From Paenilisteria portnoyi (GTDB lineage Bacteria > Bacillota > Bacilli > Lactobacillales > Listeriaceae), in assembly GCF_014322795.1 (NCBI RefSeq), contig NZ_JAASTT010000016.1:1-64000 (forward strand): 64,000 bases of DNA. Direction: 5' to 3'. The position numbers and the translations under genes were made by a program. The number at the start of each line of letters is the position of its first letter. Position 1 is the stretch's first letter. The notes under the pieces are model-generated. The model ran no database searches. It was not told where the DNA came from and worked only from the letters and a program-made list of their open reading frames with translations. This document shows, piece after piece, positions 24,478-33,789 of this stretch.

Positions 24478-27159
24478 ATGCTTAGTAGAAGAGACGAAGT
24501 ATTTAAGCTGCTGAATAGTGTAAACGGTAAATTGACGGCGAATGATGTTGCTGAGAAATTGCAAATGGACCGCGCGAATGCAAGCCGTTACTTGAACGAA
24601 CTGTTTAAAGACGAGCAAATCGAGAAACTTCCTGGAAAGCCGGTGCTTTACCGAGCGTTCACAAAAGAGGAGGCGAAACAAGGGATTGGCAGTACGCAGA
24701 CGGCTTTTGACAGACTGATTGGATCTTCGCAAAGTTTGAAGGTTAGTATTCAACAAGCGAAAGCGGCGATTCTTTATCCGCCGAATGGTTTACATACATT
24801 AATTCTTGGGAAAACAGGTACAGGGAAGTCCTTATTTGCCGAGTGCATGTACAAATTCGCTCGCGAGGCCGAGATGGTTAGCAAAAACGCGCCATTTGTC
24901 TCGTTCAACTGTGCGGACTATGCGCAAAATCCGCAGTTGCTTTTTGGTCATATTTTTGGTGTGATTAAAGGGGCGTACACTGGGGCGGAGCAGACACGCG
25001 AGGGCCTACTTGCAAAAGCGGATGGCGGTATTTTGTTTTTAGATGAGATTCATCGGTTGCCACCAGAAGGTCAGGAAATGTTATTCACGTTCATCGATAA
25101 AGGCGAGTATCGGCCACTTGGTGAAAGCCAAGCTGTGCACACCGCGGAAGTGCAGATTATCGGCGCGACGACGGAATCACCGGATAATTTCTTATTAGAA
25201 ACGTTCACGAGACGGATTCCGATGACGATCACGTTACCGCCACTTGCAGAACGGCAATTGGAAGAACGCTATCAGCTAATTGAATTTTTCTTGTCACAAG
25301 AAGCAACCCGTTTACACCAGACAATTCGTGTTCACCGCCAAGCCTTGATGGCATTTTTGCTCTATCACGCGAGTGCCAACGTTGGACAGCTGCAACGTGA
25401 TTTGAAGCTGGCATGTGCGAAGGCATTTTTACATTATAAAACAAAAGCAACGAACTATATTTTAATTGAGCAGGACGATTTGCCGATTTATGTCCAAAAA
25501 GGTTTGCTTCATTTGAAAGACGAGCCGGAGAAGATGAACCGGTTGATTGATGTGAACAAGACGATTTTTAAATTTTATGATACGAGTGAAGCGAATGATA
25601 TCGCGATTGAAGATGTGGATGACGTGTACCAAGCGATTCAGACGAAGGCCGACCAGTTAATGAAAGAAGGCAAGGACCAGTCGGAGCTTGAGGAAGCGCT
25701 CTACATGGATGTTGACCAGTATTTTCATGAATATATGGGGCAACTTCCAACGCAACAATCGGCGAAGGAGATCATTAGCCCAGAAATCTGGCAACTCACT
25801 GATCAAGTTTACGCCTTAGCAGAACAGCGCTTAGAACGTAAATACAATGAGAAAATGCGTTTTGCGTTTGCGCTTCATTTGCAAAGTACCATCGAGCGGA
25901 TTCGTGAACAAAAACATATCGTTCATCCAGATTTGAATAATGTCCGCAAAAAATACTCGAAAGAATTCCAAGCAGCGATTGATATTTCAGGGTTATTGGA
26001 ACAATCGCTTAACATCGAAATCCCTTTTGATGAAATCGGGTTTTTGACGATGTTTTTAACCGAGGAAGTCGTGGAATCGATTTTTACACAGGAGGCGCTT
26101 GTCGAAGTTATTGTCATGATGCACGGGCGCTCGACTGCAACAAGTATGGTAGAGACGGTTCAAGAACTCCTCAATATTGAGTCTGGTACAGCGATGGACA
26201 TGCCGCTATCGGTCGAAGTTAAAGCGATGTATGAGAAAGTCAAAGCCAAAGTTCAGCAACTAAATCCGACAAAAGGTGTGCTTATTTTATCAGATATGGG
26301 TTCACTGACGTCGTTTGGTAATATGTTGACCGAAGAACTTGGCATCCGCACGAAAACAGTCAGTATGGCAAGCACGCCTGTTGTGCTAGAAGCTATCCGT
26401 AAAGCCTCACTGGGACGCGGTTTGGAAGATATCTATCAAAGCTGTCAGCAACTTTTTGAAAATAAACACAAGGCACAAATTTTACGAACCAAGCCAACGA
26501 AGAACGCGGTTATCTTCACTTGTTTCACGGGAGAAGGCGTTGCAGAACAATTGCGATCTCGCGTGGCTCCAGTCATTGATGAATCAAAAGTAGAAATCAT
26601 TGTCTTACAATTTTTGCATAAAGAAGCATTCCGGGAACGCATTGATCAGTTAATGGAAGAATACAATATTTTAGCAATCATGGGTTCCGTTGAATTCCAA
26701 TACCGCGAAATTCCGTTTTTCAGCGCATTAGAGGTGTTTTCCGAAGGTGGCCTGGACATCGTGAAGCGAATTATCAACGACGAAGTACCATATGATCAGC
26801 TGATTTCCTCACTAGAAGGGAATTTGAAAGAAGTCGAATCACCAGAACAACTCGTCTACTTCCTGCGCAAAATCATTTCGGAATTACAAGTCCAGATGAA
26901 CCTAGTGTTGGAACCAGGCGTAGACATCGGCATCATTTTGCATCTCGCCTTCCTTGTTGAACGAATGAAACTCGGCGGTATTGATCGCGAATTTCCGAAT
27001 ATTGATGATTTCACGAAGCAGCATATGATTGAAATGCAAATCACGCAACAAATGATGGAAAACGTCAATTTGGAGTACAACATCATTGTGCCACAGTCAG
27101 AAATCGCTTATTTAACCCAAATGATGACGGCCAACAAGATTAGTATAAATGAAAATTAG
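24478..27159 (+). CDS. sigma-54-dependent PRD activator (LevR/ManR type)
   Basis: An 893-residue transcription activator of a sugar PTS operon. N-terminal winged helix (residues about 10-60: [21 protein letters not shown]). AAA+ domain with Walker A GKTGTGKS (111-118), the sigma-54 contact loop GAYTGA (165-170, variant of GAFTGA) and Walker B ILFLDE (185-190). Then PRD1, an EIIA-Man-like domain with [10 protein letters not shown], an EIIB-like stretch with FTCFTGEG and PRD2 ([10 protein letters not shown]). PTS phosphorylation of the PRD/EIIA histidines would set activity. A TATAAT at 24438-24443 precedes it. The -24/-12 promoter downstream is its obvious target. Confidence 0.93.
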   Translation: MLSRRDEVFKLLNSVNGKLTANDVAEKLQMDRANASRYLNELFKDEQIEKLPGKPVLYRAFTKEEAKQGIGSTQTAFDRLIGSSQSLKVSIQQAKAAILYPPNGLHTLILGKTGTGKSLFAECMYKFAREAEMVSKNAPFVSFNCADYAQNPQLLFGHIFGVIKGAYTGAEQTREGLLAKADGGILFLDEIHRLPPEGQEMLFTFIDKGEYRPLGESQAVHTAEVQIIGATTESPDNFLLETFTRRIPMTITLPPLAERQLEERYQLIEFFLSQEATRLHQTIRVHRQALMAFLLYHASANVGQLQRDLKLACAKAFLHYKTKATNYILIEQDDLPIYVQKGLLHLKDEPEKMNRLIDVNKTIFKFYDTSEANDIAIEDVDDVYQAIQTKADQLMKEGKDQSELEEALYMDVDQYFHEYMGQLPTQQSAKEIISPEIWQLTDQVYALAEQRLERKYNEKMRFAFALHLQSTIERIREQKHIVHPDLNNVRKKYSKEFQAAIDISGLLEQSLNIEIPFDEIGFLTMFLTEEVVESIFTQEALVEVIVMMHGRSTATSMVETVQELLNIESGTAMDMPLSVEVKAMYEKVKAKVQQLNPTKGVLILSDMGSLTSFGNMLTEELGIRTKTVSMASTPVVLEAIRKASLGRGLEDIYQSCQQLFENKHKAQILRTKPTKNAVIFTCFTGEGVAEQLRSRVAPVIDESKVEIIVLQFLHKEAFRERIDQLMEEYNILAIMGSVEFQYREIPFFSALEVFSEGGLDIVKRIINDEVPYDQLISSLEGNLKEVESPEQLVYFLRKIISELQVQMNLVLEPGVDIGIILHLAFLVERMKLGGIDREFPNIDDFTKQHMIEMQITQQMMENVNLEYNIIVPQSEIAYLTQMMTANKISINEN

Positions 27160-27168
27160 CCCAACGAG

Positions 27169-27202
27169 ACAAGTGTGTACATAATTTACACACTTGTTTT
27201 TT
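27169..27202 (+). terminator. perfect palindrome: terminator and possible enhancer site
   Basis: ACAAGTGTGTA and TACACACTTGT, perfect 11-bp arms around a 7-nt centre, then TTTTTT. It is positioned as terminator of the activator gene. Its symmetry and location about 78 bp upstream of the -24 element also suit an upstream activating sequence for the LevR-like protein. Confidence 0.6.
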
Positions 27203-27258
27203 GTTCATGTGTAAGCGCGAAAACGGCTTTTTATAGCGTTTTTCTCGAATTTTAAAAG

Positions 27259-27276
27259 TTGGCACGGAACTTGCAT
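27259..27276 (+). promoter_or_regulatory. sigma-54 promoter (-24/-12)
   Basis: TTGGCACGGAACTTGCAT matches the consensus TGGCAC-N5-TTGCW exactly, with GG at 27261-27262 and GC at 27273-27274 (10 bp between). It drives the PTS operon starting at 27326 and requires RpoN plus the AAA+ activator. Confidence 0.92.
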
Positions 27277-27325
27277 TTATAAGAGTGAGGGTTAAGAAAT
27301 AGCGTTTTAGGGAGGATGAATCGAA

Positions 27326-27634
27326 GTGAAAACAATCATGTTAGTTTGTTCCGCGGGTATGTCAACCAGTTTGCTAGTCACAAAGATGGAGAAGGCGGCA
27401 GAGGACAAAAATCTCGAAGCCAAAATTTTTGCAGTATCAGAAGCCGAGGCGCCAGATAATATTGAGAAAATCGACGTCTTGTTATTAGGACCACAAGTTA
27501 GATTCCTAGAAAGCAAATTTAAGAAAAAACTAGAACCACTTGGAAAGCCCGTTGCAGTCATTAACAGCATCGATTACGGGATGATGAACGGTGAAAAAGT
27601 TTTAGATCAAGCACTAACTTTACTTGGGGAATAA
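27326..27634 (+). CDS. PTS IIB component, lactose/cellobiose family
   Basis: 102 residues, cytoplasmic IIB. The phosphocysteine loop is VCSAGMSTSLLV with Cys8, and FLESKFKKKLEPLGKPVAVI follows as in cellobiose-type IIB. It passes phosphate from IIA to the sugar carried by IIC. The start is GTG behind GGGAGGATG. First gene of the sigma-54 operon. Confidence 0.92.
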   Translation: MKTIMLVCSAGMSTSLLVTKMEKAAEDKNLEAKIFAVSEAEAPDNIEKIDVLLLGPQVRFLESKFKKKLEPLGKPVAVINSIDYGMMNGEKVLDQALTLLGE

Positions 27635-27711
27635 GCGGTACATTGTGACTGCTTAAATATAGGAGGGGGCAAACGTCTCGTCCAAAAATAAAATTATTGG
27701 GGGAAATACAA

Positions 27712-28992
27712 ATGAATGGTTTTATCGCATTTATGGAAAAATACTTTATTCCTTATGCAGCCAAAGTCGGTGGGCAGCGTCATCTAGTTGCTATCCGTGA
27801 TGGTTTCATTTCAACAATGCCATTAATGATCTTGGGGTCATTAGGGACATTAATCAACAACTTACCAATCCAAGCTTACCAAGACTTCATGAATAACTTA
27901 TTTGGGGAAGCGCTTTGGAAATCTTTTGGGGGAAATATTTGGAACGGTACTTTCGCGATTCTAGCACTTTTAACTGCTTTTACTGTAGCTTATAACCTAG
28001 CGAAATCATATGATAAAGATGCTTTATCAAGTGGTGTTGTATCTGTTTCTTCTTTCTTTGCCATTGGTGGTTTAACTGGACTTAGCTCATCAGGACTATT
28101 TTTAGCTCTTATCGTAGCTTTGCTTTCAACAGAATTATTCACACGCTTAAGTGGAAATCAAAAACTTATTATCAAGATGCCAGACGGTGTTCCACCAGCG
28201 GTATCTAGATCATTCGCAGCACTTTTCCCAGCGATGATTACAGTAAGTATTTTCGCAATGTTTACAACGATCCTTTTTGGACTGGGTGTAAAAGACATTG
28301 TTGGTGAATTCTACAAACTAATCCAAGAACCGTTCATGGGTCTTGCGAATACATTGCCAGCAGCGCTATTACTTGCATTTATTTCTTCATTCCTATGGTT
28401 CTTCGGACTTCACGGTGCGAACATTATCGAGCCATTCATGCAAACAATCAACGTGGATGCGATCGCTAAAAATGTTATCGCAATCAACCATGGTTTAGAA
28501 GCTCCTTACATCGTTAACAAACCTTTCTTTGACTCTTTCGTCAACTTAGGTGGTACTGGTGCAACGATTGCAATCATTATTTCGGTATTCCTATTTGGTC
28601 GTCGCAATAAGCAATACGTTACTGTATCAGGACTGGCCTCAGCTCCTGGACTATTCAACATCAACGAACCATTAATGTTTGGTCTACCGATTGTGTTAAA
28701 TCCAATCCTATTCGTACCTTACATCTTGGCTCCACTAGTGCTTGTAACAATCGCTTACTTCGCGACATCATGGGGACTGGTACCAGCAGCAACAATCGTA
28801 ACACCTTGGACTACACCGCCAATCATTGGTGGGGTACTCGCAACACAAAGTTGGACAGGTGGAGTTCTAGCTGCAGTCAATATCGCTGTCGCCGTAGTCA
28901 TCTACGCACCGTTCATTAAAGTAGCAGAAATTCAAGAAATTCGTCGTGAAAAAGCAGCAGCAGCCGGCGAAGAAACAAAAGATAACTTCTGA
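27712..28992 (+). CDS. PTS IIC permease, lactose/cellobiose family
   Basis: A 426-residue permease with about ten membrane helices. Typical IIC phrases are seen: FIPYAAKVGGQRHLVAIRDG at the start, FGLHGANIIEP and the substrate-site region LFNINEPLMFGLPIVLNP. The ATG at 27712 is preferred; TTG at 27697 is also in frame. It carries a beta-linked disaccharide class sugar, substrate not fixed by sequence. Linked IIB and IIA confirm the complex. Confidence 0.93.
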   Translation: MNGFIAFMEKYFIPYAAKVGGQRHLVAIRDGFISTMPLMILGSLGTLINNLPIQAYQDFMNNLFGEALWKSFGGNIWNGTFAILALLTAFTVAYNLAKSYDKDALSSGVVSVSSFFAIGGLTGLSSSGLFLALIVALLSTELFTRLSGNQKLIIKMPDGVPPAVSRSFAALFPAMITVSIFAMFTTILFGLGVKDIVGEFYKLIQEPFMGLANTLPAALLLAFISSFLWFFGLHGANIIEPFMQTINVDAIAKNVIAINHGLEAPYIVNKPFFDSFVNLGGTGATIAIIISVFLFGRRNKQYVTVSGLASAPGLFNINEPLMFGLPIVLNPILFVPYILAPLVLVTIAYFATSWGLVPAATIVTPWTTPPIIGGVLATQSWTGGVLAAVNIAVAVVIYAPFIKVAEIQEIRREKAAAAGEETKDNF

Positions 28993-29044
28993 TTGAAAAA
29001 TGGAACAAGATGAATTACATGTTCACTTTGTTCACATGCATATG

Positions 29045-29083
29045 GAGTCTCTAAGCAAGCAAAGAGCGCTTACTAAGAGACTC
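29045..29083 (+). other. stem-loop between IIC and IIA genes
   Basis: GAGTCTCT and AGAGACTC arms with inner AAGC/GCTT pairs; no T-run. A likely mRNA processing or stability element within the operon. Confidence 0.5.
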
Positions 29084-29112
29084 AACAAATACACGCAAGG
29101 ATGTGGAACTTA

Positions 29113-29418
29113 ATGGAAGAATTAGAATTGACAATTATGAATCTAATCATGTTTGGTGGTAACGCAAAAAGCGATGCCATGCTAGCAATCGATGCAGCTA
29201 AAAAAGGTGACTTTGCTTTAGCGGATGAACAAATCCAAAAAGCAGAACAATCATTACTTGAAGCACATCATTCCCAAACAAAACTAATTCAAGGTGAAGC
29301 TCGCGGCGAGAAAACAGAGGTCTCTTTACTTCTAGTTCACGCGCAAGATCACTTGATGAACGCTATTACTTTCAAAGATTTAGCAATCGAAATTGTAGAA
29401 TTATATCGCGTTAAATAA
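29113..29418 (+). CDS. PTS IIA component, lactose/cellobiose family
   Basis: 101 residues, three-helix IIA. The active histidine lies in LLLVHAQDHLMNA near residue 76; EAHHSQTKLIQGEA precedes it. The ATG at 29113 has AAGGATG upstream; ATG 29101 has no room for a ribosome site. It completes the IIB-IIC-IIA set. Confidence 0.92.
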   Translation: MEELELTIMNLIMFGGNAKSDAMLAIDAAKKGDFALADEQIQKAEQSLLEAHHSQTKLIQGEARGEKTEVSLLLVHAQDHLMNAITFKDLAIEIVELYRVK

Positions 29419-29423
29419 TTATA

Positions 29424-29459
29424 AAAATGGGGGTGAGGATTTTTCCTCATCCCCATTTT
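29424..29459 (+). terminator. strong hairpin between IIA and mupG-like gene
   Basis: AAAATGGGGGTGAGGA and TCCTCATCCCCATTTT, a near-perfect 15-bp stem with a very short loop, then TTAAAT. It should terminate or attenuate part of the transcript before the last gene. Confidence 0.75.
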
Positions 29460-29489
29460 AAATATATGTAGAGAGGAAGTTTACTTATT

Positions 29490-30575
29490 ATGAGAAAATT
29501 AGGTATTTCAGTATTCCCGCAACATGCGCCATTAGAGGACTCGTTAAATTACATCGAGACTGCCGCAAAATATGGTTTTAGCCGTATTTTCACATGTTTA
29601 ATTTCAGCGAATGACGAAGAAGAGTTTGCGAAATTAGAGACGATTTGCCAAACAGCGAATAAGCTAGGCTATGAAGTTATTGCCGATGTGGATCCTGGTG
29701 TTTTTGCCTCACTAAACCTGACATATCAGGACTTAGGACGTTTTAAAGAATTAGGATTATCCGGTCTGCGTTTAGATTTAGGTTTTTCTGGTGCGGAAGA
29801 AGCGGCGATGTCTTTTGATGATAATGATTTGCAAATCGAACTAAATATCTCTAATGGAACGAAATATGTGGATAATATCTTGTCCTATCAAGCAAATACG
29901 GCGAATATTATCGGCTGTCATAACTTCTATCCGCGTCGTTATACAGCGCTTTCTCGCGAGCATTTCCTTCGCACAAGCGCCCAATTCAAAAAAAATAACT
30001 TGCGCACAGCAGCTTTCGTATCTTCCAACGCAGGGAAATTTGGACCATGGTTTGTTGTAGATGGCGGACTTCCAACATTGGAGGAACACCGCGGTATGTC
30101 GATTACGGTTCAAGCGAAAGATCTATGGAACACAGGCTTGATCGATGATGTGATTATTGGGAACATGTACGCGTCAGAAGAAGAACTAAAAGCACTCGGC
30201 GAATTAAACCGTAACGAGCTAGAACTTGCGGTTACATTCCTTGACGGCGCAACAGATGTCGAAAAAGAAATCGTGACCACGCAAAAACATTTTAACCGAG
30301 GCGATGCTTCCGAATATGTATTGCGTTCAACGATGACACGTGTGAACTTCAAACAACACGATTTCCCAGCACACGACACGGATACAATCGAACTTGGTGA
30401 CGTAACCATTGATAACAACGGCTATGAACGCTATAAAGGCGAAATGCAAGTGGCCCTTCGCGAAATGGAGAACTCCGGCAACACGAATATCGTCGGTCGA
30501 GTGATTCCAGAAGAACGCTATTTGCTAAAAACAATCCAATCTTGGCAACATTTCCGTTTAAAAGAACATAAATAA
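29490..30575 (+). CDS. mupG: MupG/DUF871 family 6-phosphosugar hydrolase
   Basis: A 361-residue protein of the former DUF871 family, whose characterised member MupG cleaves MurNAc-6-phosphate-GlcNAc in wall recycling. The TIM-barrel start (KLGISVFPQHAPLEDSLNYI), the acidic motif VIADVDPGVF, CHNFYPRRYTALS and the late Gly-rich small domain (VIGNMYASEEE, then TRVNFKQHDFPAHDTD) fit the family over full length. Ribosome site GAGAGGAAG. As the last gene of a disaccharide PTS operon it likely splits the 6-phosphorylated disaccharide. The exact substrate is inferred. Confidence 0.85.
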   Translation: MRKLGISVFPQHAPLEDSLNYIETAAKYGFSRIFTCLISANDEEEFAKLETICQTANKLGYEVIADVDPGVFASLNLTYQDLGRFKELGLSGLRLDLGFSGAEEAAMSFDDNDLQIELNISNGTKYVDNILSYQANTANIIGCHNFYPRRYTALSREHFLRTSAQFKKNNLRTAAFVSSNAGKFGPWFVVDGGLPTLEEHRGMSITVQAKDLWNTGLIDDVIIGNMYASEEELKALGELNRNELELAVTFLDGATDVEKEIVTTQKHFNRGDASEYVLRSTMTRVNFKQHDFPAHDTDTIELGDVTIDNNGYERYKGEMQVALREMENSGNTNIVGRVIPEERYLLKTIQSWQHFRLKEHK

Positions 30576-30581
30576 GATAGA

Positions 30582-30627
30582 AAATACAAGCCAAGTACCG
30601 TAAAAAGTGCTATGGCTTGTATTTTTT
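30582..30627 (+). terminator. operon terminator
   Basis: AAAATACAAGCCA and TGGCTTGTATTTT arms, then TTTT, 7 nt after the mupG stop. Confidence 0.85.
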
Positions 30628-30690
30628 ATTGCAGTCTTCAAACTCCCCATGTATAATCGGACGTGAGCAAATATATGAGGAGTGTGAAGA

Positions 30691-33381
30691 ATGAAGAAAA
30701 TCTGGGGTATTTTTATACTCGATTGGCGCCGACTTTTTAAGGCTCCAATTGCTTTGATGCTTGTACTTGCGCTTGTCATTTTGCCATCTCTGTACGCATG
30801 GTTTAATATCGAAGCGCTTTGGGATCCATATTCCAACACATCAGGAATCAAAGTCGCCGTTGTTATCGAGGACGAGGGCGCAGAAATTACCGTACCGGGA
30901 AAAAGCCCGCAAAAAATCAATGTCGGCACACAACTCAAAGAGCAACTGGAGAAGAATGATTCGCTAGGCTGGACTTTCACAACAGCAGATAAGGCTAAAG
31001 AAGGTGTGAAAAAAGGAGATTACTACGCAGCTATTTTCATTCCGGCCGATTTTTCGAAAGATATCGTTTCGGTGGTGGGCGGGGATCCAACGAAGCCAAC
31101 AATCAATTATACGGTGAACGAGAAAATAAACGCGATTGCCCCGAAAATAACCGATAAAGGCGCGTCGACAATTGTTGACCAAATCAGCTCGGAATTCGTC
31201 GATAAAGTCAGCAGTTCTGTTCTCTCAGAGCTTAACCAAGCTGGGATTGATCTGGAAAATGAACTACCAACGTTGCGCCATATCAAGGATAAAGTTTTCC
31301 AAGTGAAACAGAGTATGCCACAGATTATCGAGATGGGCAAGCAGGCTGTTATTTTAGAAGGAAAGTTACCAGATTTAAAGGCAAAAGCGAACCAGGTGAC
31401 CGAGCTAAATAAGAGTATGCCACAAATCGACGCGGCAGCACAAGACTTGCTACGCATCGAATCACAGTTACCACAGCTCGACAAACTGGGCAAAGACATC
31501 CTCGTATTGCAGCAGAAAATCCCAGAAATCAAGCAAATCGCGACGGACGTAAAAGCGGTCAACGCTAATTTTGGAACGATTCAAAAAACGGTCAATGATG
31601 CGCTATCTGAATCTACGAAAGCGCTAGGCATCATTTCAGAGGCAGAAAAAGCCCTGCCAACTGTCAAAAAGATTGCTGATGATGGCTCAAAGTACGCGGA
31701 TAAGGTGACCGATTTTACAAAGCAAGTCGATCAGTCCTTTCAAACAGTGGCCCCAGCGATCAAACAAAACCTGATTTTGTTACAACAAGTCACGAATAAC
31801 ATCTACGAACTAACGGAAGCACTCAAAAATGGAAGTATCGACCCAGCCAAAGTCATCACAGTCATCGATCAAATCGATACTCAGCTAACGAGCGCCAATG
31901 CGATGCTCACGAAACAAATCGAGCTGTTGACATCATTAAACGAAACATTGCCAAACAAACCGCTAACAGGCTTTATCAGCGACCTAAAAGCAATGCAACA
32001 GGACTTAGTGACGCAGCAACAAACACTGGCAGAAATCGAAAAAATCATCGAATCAGGCGAAGAACCCAGCCAAGCCTTACTTGACCAACTAAACGCCGAG
32101 TCCAAGAAGGTGAGCGATGACTTAGCAACGATTATCAGCGAATACGATTCCAAGATTGTGCCAACCATCAACGCTGCACTAAAAGAAATCAGTGCGGACT
32201 TAGCAAAAAGTAGCGCGTTACTCGATGGAGCTAAATCCAAGTTACCAGACATTGCATCCATTCTCCAAAACGCCAATCAAACACTTGTAACAAGCCAAAC
32301 ATACCTAAAAGAATTCCAACAACGATTGCCAGAATTGCAACAAACCTTAAGCGATGCAACGGCATTCATCGATACGAAACTCGACACAGTAATCAGCGGT
32401 ATCAACAAAGCAGCGGCCTTTTATAAGTCAGACTACCCAGACGTAAAAGCTAAAATCCACAAGGCAGGCGACTTCGTTCGAAACGATTTACCGACACTAG
32501 AATCTGAAATAAATAACGCGGCAAAACTGATCGAGCAAAAGTTCCCAGAATTTGAAAAAGCCGTCAAAGTTGCAGCCGATTTATCTAGAACGGAGCTACC
32601 ACAATTCGAGCAAGCTATCAACAAAGCAGCGTCACGTATCAACGAATTCGACCAAAATTACGATATGCAGCAAATCATCGCCTTCCTCAGAAATGATGTC
32701 AAAAAAGACAGTGGCTTTATCGCGCATCCAATCCAGCTAAAGGAGACGAAAGACTATCCAATTCCCAATTACGGATCAGCCAGCTCTCCATTCTATACAG
32801 CGCTGTGTTTGTGGGTTGGAGCCTTACTTCTTATCTCATTATTACGCGTAGATGTCGAAGTACCACGAGGCATTTTCAATCACCATCATGTCTATTTTGG
32901 CAGATTGCTGACATTCCTATCGATAGGTCTCGCGCAAGCTCTAATTGTCACGCTAGGAAATATCTTCTTACTTGGCGTATCCGTTGCAAGCCCAGTCTAC
33001 CACGTCTTATTCAGCATGTTTATCAGTGTTGTTTTCATGATTATCGTTTATACACTTGTCTCGCTGTTCAACAACGTCGGAAAAGGTCTCGCAATCATCC
33101 TACTCGTCTTACAAATATCAGGAGCAGGTGGGAACTTCCCGATTCAAGTGTCGCCGCCATTTTTCCAAGCCATCTATCCATTCCTACCATTCACTTACGC
33201 GGTGGGGCTAATTCGAGAAAGCGTGGGTGGCATATATTGGCCAAACGCAACACACGATATCATGATGCTCTCGATATTTGGAGTTCTATTCCTCTTACTC
33301 GGAATTCTACTGAAAAAACCATTAGACAAAATCATCCCTAGGCTCTCAGCGAAAGCTAAGAAAAGTAAATTAATTCACTAA
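30691..33381 (+). CDS. YhgE/Pip family membrane protein
   Basis: An 896-residue envelope protein of the YhgE/Pip (phage infection protein) family, related to ABC-2 permeases. One N-terminal membrane helix (residues 18-38) leads into LPSLYAWFNIEALWDPYSNT, the family signature. A very long helical, coiled-coil-prone extracellular region (about 160-660) with repeated Leu-Pro-Asp/Glu segments follows. Five or six C-terminal helices contain PLxxF-type VSPPFFQAIYPFLPFTYAV. Lactococcal Pip is a phage receptor. GAGGAGTGTG precedes the ATG; a terminator follows. Confidence 0.9.
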   Translation: MKKIWGIFILDWRRLFKAPIALMLVLALVILPSLYAWFNIEALWDPYSNTSGIKVAVVIEDEGAEITVPGKSPQKINVGTQLKEQLEKNDSLGWTFTTADKAKEGVKKGDYYAAIFIPADFSKDIVSVVGGDPTKPTINYTVNEKINAIAPKITDKGASTIVDQISSEFVDKVSSSVLSELNQAGIDLENELPTLRHIKDKVFQVKQSMPQIIEMGKQAVILEGKLPDLKAKANQVTELNKSMPQIDAAAQDLLRIESQLPQLDKLGKDILVLQQKIPEIKQIATDVKAVNANFGTIQKTVNDALSESTKALGIISEAEKALPTVKKIADDGSKYADKVTDFTKQVDQSFQTVAPAIKQNLILLQQVTNNIYELTEALKNGSIDPAKVITVIDQIDTQLTSANAMLTKQIELLTSLNETLPNKPLTGFISDLKAMQQDLVTQQQTLAEIEKIIESGEEPSQALLDQLNAESKKVSDDLATIISEYDSKIVPTINAALKEISADLAKSSALLDGAKSKLPDIASILQNANQTLVTSQTYLKEFQQRLPELQQTLSDATAFIDTKLDTVISGINKAAAFYKSDYPDVKAKIHKAGDFVRNDLPTLESEINNAAKLIEQKFPEFEKAVKVAADLSRTELPQFEQAINKAASRINEFDQNYDMQQIIAFLRNDVKKDSGFIAHPIQLKETKDYPIPNYGSASSPFYTALCLWVGALLLISLLRVDVEVPRGIFNHHHVYFGRLLTFLSIGLAQALIVTLGNIFLLGVSVASPVYHVLFSMFISVVFMIIVYTLVSLFNNVGKGLAIILLVLQISGAGGNFPIQVSPPFFQAIYPFLPFTYAVGLIRESVGGIYWPNATHDIMMLSIFGVLFLLLGILLKKPLDKIIPRLSAKAKKSKLIH

Positions 33382-33393
33382 TAAGGAAATATG

Positions 33394-33427
33394 AAAAGGA
33401 TCTGGTAATAAAACCAGATCCTTTTTC
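33394..33427 (+). terminator. terminator
   Basis: AAAAGGATCTGGT and ACCAGATCCTTTTT with a 6-nt loop. Confidence 0.85.
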
Positions 33428-33625
33428 GTCGTAAAAACCGTTTGAAGTAACATGAAAGAAATTATTTTGTAACATTGCGGTAAAAAAAGATGATTAACGC
33501 TTTATTTATGACATAAAAAACGCTATAATGAAATGGTGAAATAAAGTTACATTTCTGTTTCTGTGGTAAAATATTTTACATCTAGTATATGTGAAATGAG
33601 AATAGTTTCGTATTTCAACTAAAAA

Positions 33626-33699
33626 TGTCCTGAGAGGGAATCGAACCCACGACCTACAGCTTAGGAGGCTGTCGCTCTATCCTACTGAGCTATCAGGAC
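33626..33699 (-). tRNA. tRNA-Arg (anticodon CCT)
   Basis: On the minus strand a 74-nt cloverleaf: acceptor GTCCTGA/TCAGGAC with discriminator A, D-stem GCTC/GAGC, anticodon stem ACAGC/GCTGT with loop CTCCTAA (anticodon CCT), and T-loop TTCGATT. The T-stem GTGGG/CCCTC has one T-T mismatch. CCA is not encoded; a T-run follows. Confidence 0.95.
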
Positions 33700-33789
33700 A
33701 CGATGAAATTTGCCAACCTTATCATTTTAACATAAAACAGAGGCGGGGAGCAATCTGTTTGCAAAAATCAAAAGAGAGGAAGGGACAGG

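Noticed and set aside
32805-33341. 178-codon plus-strand ORF within the YhgE gene
   Set aside because: Wrong frame over conserved membrane helices of the YhgE/Pip protein.
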